This document shows, piece after piece, positions 62,125 to 64,000 of a stretch of 64,000 nucleotides of DNA. The position numbers were made by a program, and so were the translations under genes. The notes beneath the pieces are model-generated. The model made no database searches and was not told where the DNA came from. It worked only from the letters and a program-made list of their open reading frames with translations. This DNA comes from Acidobacteriaceae bacterium (GTDB lineage: Bacteria > Acidobacteriota > Terriglobia > Terriglobales > Acidobacteriaceae), in the NCBI GenBank assembly GCA_003134815.1, contig PLCO01000056.1, forward strand, positions 310 through 64,309, read 5' to 3'. Positions within the stretch are counted from its first letter, which is position 1, and the number at the start of each line of letters is the position of its first letter.

Positions 62125-62739
62125 TCAACGTGCCTGAAACAAGCGAGGCAGCGGGCGCGGGTGAAAACCGAAAAGCGGAGAACGCATGCGCCCGAATCCG
62201 CGCGGCTGATAGGCGAAGCCTGCGTCATACGGGTGCGGGAGAAAGGCGAGCGGCGCGCCAGTGGCTGCGACTACAGCGGCGCCAATAGCGCCGGTGTAGG
62301 CAGCATCTCCGGCATCCATGGTGCGTGTGGCGGCGATCCCCACGATGAGGCCACCGCCGATGATGAAGGCAAGATAAGCGGGGTGGTAGTTCGGATGCGG
62401 ACGATCGAAGCGCGCGGAACACGGCGTGGGCCGATCGAGATCGACGCTGACAATGGCGGCGCGGTCGAGACGGAAGCCTGTGTCCGGCGGGTTCCCCGGC
62501 GGATCGCAGAAGAGGTACGCGTCGGTCGCGCCGGCGAAGAGGCAGTGGAGGGGAGGGCCATTGTCATTACGGACGACGATGGCTGCGCCGCGCGCGATTT
62601 CTTGGACTCGATCCCACATGGGGTCGGGCGGCGGCGCAGGGGCCGGTGCGTCAGGCAATGCCTGCGGGTGGGCGACGGCGGGCAAGAGGGCGGCGGGCAC
62701 TAGGAAAAGCGCGATGAGAATAAGGATGGGCTGCTTCAT
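62125..62739 (-). CDS. Secreted protein of unknown function, 204 aa
   Basis: A signal peptide (MKQPILILIALFLVPAALLPAVAHPQ) is followed by a Pro/Ala linker, PDPMWDRVQEIARGAAIVVRNDNGPPLHC, FRLDRAAIVSVDL and a hydrophobic stretch (AYLAFIIGGGLIVGIAATRT), with an Arg/Pro-rich tail. Not recognised. It ends 9 bp before the signal-peptide start of the frameshifted gene, so the two were probably one operon. Confidence 0.6.
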   Translation of the reverse strand: MKQPILILIALFLVPAALLPAVAHPQALPDAPAPAPPPDPMWDRVQEIARGAAIVVRNDNGPPLHCLFAGATDAYLFCDPPGNPPDTGFRLDRAAIVSVDLDRPTPCSARFDRPHPNYHPAYLAFIIGGGLIVGIAATRTMDAGDAAYTGAIGAAVVAATGAPLAFLPHPYDAGFAYQPRGFGRMRSPLFGFHPRPLPRLFQAR

Positions 62740-62802
62740 ACCTAGCGATGCTAGGCGGGGCGGGATTTGGGTGGGGCCGCGATGAGGACAGTTTCGAGAC
62801 TG

Positions 62803-63768
62803 TCACAGTGCTGGCTGGGAGGCTGAGATGGGGCGCTTTTCAGAAAGCGCAGTCTCCATGGCGCGAAGCTGGGCAAGCGAGGCCTCGCTGAGGAGGCGAA
62901 AGACGATGGGGAAGCAGCGCTGGGGGAGCTCCTGCGCTGTGGCGACGTCGCAGATGACGCCGGTTGTGGCTTCAAGGCCGCGCTTCCAGCCGGGACGAGC
63001 GGCGTCGCGGACGAGAAGGTTCTCCTGGGCCACGCCAGTGGCCACGATCATGATGCTTGCGAGCTGCTGGAACTGAGACCATCGCGAGGCGATGCCGATG
63101 AGATCTGCGGCGTGCTCCGGCAGATAGCGCTGCAGCTTTGCCTGCAGGGCGGGAGTGATGGCCTGCACCTGGAGCACGGTGAGATCGGTTCCCGCGGGCA
63201 GCAGTTTGCGAACAGCCTCGGCTTTGCTGGGCAGAACGACAGGGATGGATCGCTCAAGCATCTCCGGCGAGGCGCAGTGGGCAGGCTCGCAGCCGGTGAC
63301 GGGAAGCGCAAGATTCTCTTCCATCTCGAGGTTGACGATGCGGCGCAGTTCGGGATCGGGCTCAATGACGAGCCAACGCGCGGGCGGCTCGAAGGAGAGC
63401 CAGCGCAGCAGTCGAGCGCGGAGGAGCGCGTCGGATGCGCCCATGCTGCGCGCCCGGGCGGCCAGTTCGCCGATGAGGTGGTCGACAATTAATTCTGGGG
63501 CCACTTCATGGCTGAGCGAAAGGGCGTGGCGGGCGCTTGAGACGAAGACACCGCTGCCGTGGCGAAGCTCAAGCCAGCCTTCCTGCTCCAACTGGCGATA
63601 GGCGGCGCTGGCGGTGTTGGGATGAATGCCGAAGCGGCGCGCGAGCTCGCGGGTGCTGGGCAGACGCTGGCCGGGAAGCACCTCGCGAGTAAGGATGGCG
63701 AGGACAACCTGGGTGATCAACTGCTCACGGAGAGGAACTTCGGCGCTGCGATTGAGCCAGAGGCGCAT
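62803..63768 (-). CDS. GntR-family transcriptional regulator
   Basis: This 321-aa protein has an N-terminal winged HTH of GntR type (LREQLITQVVLAILTREVLPGQRLPSTRELARRFGIHPNTASAAYRQLEQEGWLELRHGSGVFV). The C-terminal 230 residues do not obviously match the FadR, HutC or MocR aminotransferase types. It follows the membrane-protein gene on the same strand by 9 bp and may regulate it. Confidence 0.85.
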   Translation of the reverse strand: MRLWLNRSAEVPLREQLITQVVLAILTREVLPGQRLPSTRELARRFGIHPNTASAAYRQLEQEGWLELRHGSGVFVSSARHALSLSHEVAPELIVDHLIGELAARARSMGASDALLRARLLRWLSFEPPARWLVIEPDPELRRIVNLEMEENLALPVTGCEPAHCASPEMLERSIPVVLPSKAEAVRKLLPAGTDLTVLQVQAITPALQAKLQRYLPEHAADLIGIASRWSQFQQLASIMIVATGVAQENLLVRDAARPGWKRGLEATTGVICDVATAQELPQRCFPIVFRLLSEASLAQLRAMETALSEKRPISASQPAL

Positions 63769-63777
63769 GGTGGAGTC

Positions 63778-64000
63778 TCAATCTGCCGGCCGTGCCGCGA
63801 GGCGCGCGGCCGCCGGGGATTCGGATCTGTTGCGGGCGTAGAGTGCGAGCAGGAACAGGAGCAGAAGCAGAATAGCGCCGAGGACGAGCAGGCTGCCTTC
63901 GGGGCCGTCTGCGCCGCCGCTCCAGAGGGGATTGCCGGCGGGGCTGGCGCTGAGAAAGTGGCCCTGGCCCTGAAGGCCGCTGTCGGCGGTGCCGTAGAAA
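63778..64000 (-). CDS. C-terminal end of a membrane protein, possibly CPBP-type (partial)
   Basis: The frame (entering from outside) reads FYGTADSGLQGQGHFLSASPAG, then GPEGSLLVLGAILLLLLFLLALYARNRSESP, a final membrane helix and basic tail. The GHFL and GPEGSL blocks remind me of C-termini of CPBP intramembrane metalloproteases. Only 74 codons are seen and the active-site motifs are outside, so this is tentative. Confidence 0.5.
   Translation of the reverse strand, partial: FYGTADSGLQGQGHFLSASPAGNPLWSGGADGPEGSLLVLGAILLLLLFLLALYARNRSESPAAARLAARPAD

Overview
The window is a 64 kb piece of a GC-rich Gram-negative chromosome. It most likely comes from an Acidobacteriota (Terriglobia-type) organism. 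This is inferred from the outer-membrane porins and TonB-type proteins, a DmsE-type decaheme plus beta-barrel pair, carboxypeptidase-regulatory-like proteins, and dispersed stem-loop repeats of the kind common in that phylum. No rRNA or tRNA gene was seen.

Layout. 1-1027: a partner-switching module (PP2C phosphatase C-terminus, RsbW-like kinase, STAS antagonist). 1176-3529 (minus): a membrane protein, a DUF4440-like secreted protein and a Crp/Fnr regulator with an N-terminal Cys cluster. 4029-10250 (plus): a probable transmembrane electron conduit, made of a decaheme MtrA/PioA/DmsE-like cytochrome, an MtrB/PioB-like barrel, two monoheme cytochromes c and a hexaheme NapC/NirT-like quinol dehydrogenase. 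10547-19708: housekeeping and degradative genes (RNB nuclease, M3 peptidase, GH28-like and LamG proteins, cupin), including a membrane-protein gene broken by an in-frame TAG. 19859-23595: aroDE fusion and an SPFH protein. 23596-26450: an AT-richer three-gene cassette (TIGR04255-like, HTH, and an unrecognised SHDCDL protein). It is bracketed by 65-bp direct copies of the 3' end of the SPFH gene, and tandem 18-bp repeats lie upstream of its first gene. 28251-32814: a TPP riboswitch followed by a TonB receptor, an APH-type kinase and a PnuC/PnuT transporter, read as a thiamine salvage operon. 35177-42213 (minus): his operon hisIGDCBH-ycxB-hisFA, preceded by a previously unlisted 25-aa His-rich leader peptide and a terminator, a classical attenuator. 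42440-45130: sce7726-like nuclease and beta-family protein convergent, next to an IS1595-type transposase. 45222-56157: MscS channel, HHH protein, AIM24, AI-2E-type permease, cupin, a small three-gene unknown operon, SMP-30 protein, prenyl synthase. 56154-60601: penicillin acylase and a membrane protein, overlapping with the prenyl synthase. 60932-64000: small secreted proteins (one apparently frameshifted), a GntR regulator and the end of a membrane protein.

The strongest candidates for follow-up are the direct-repeat-flanked TIGR04255 cassette, the electron conduit with its Crp/Fnr neighbour, the his attenuator, the riboswitch-controlled thiamine operon, and the sce7726/beta pair beside the IS. 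All family assignments rest on reading motifs by eye; no database search was run.
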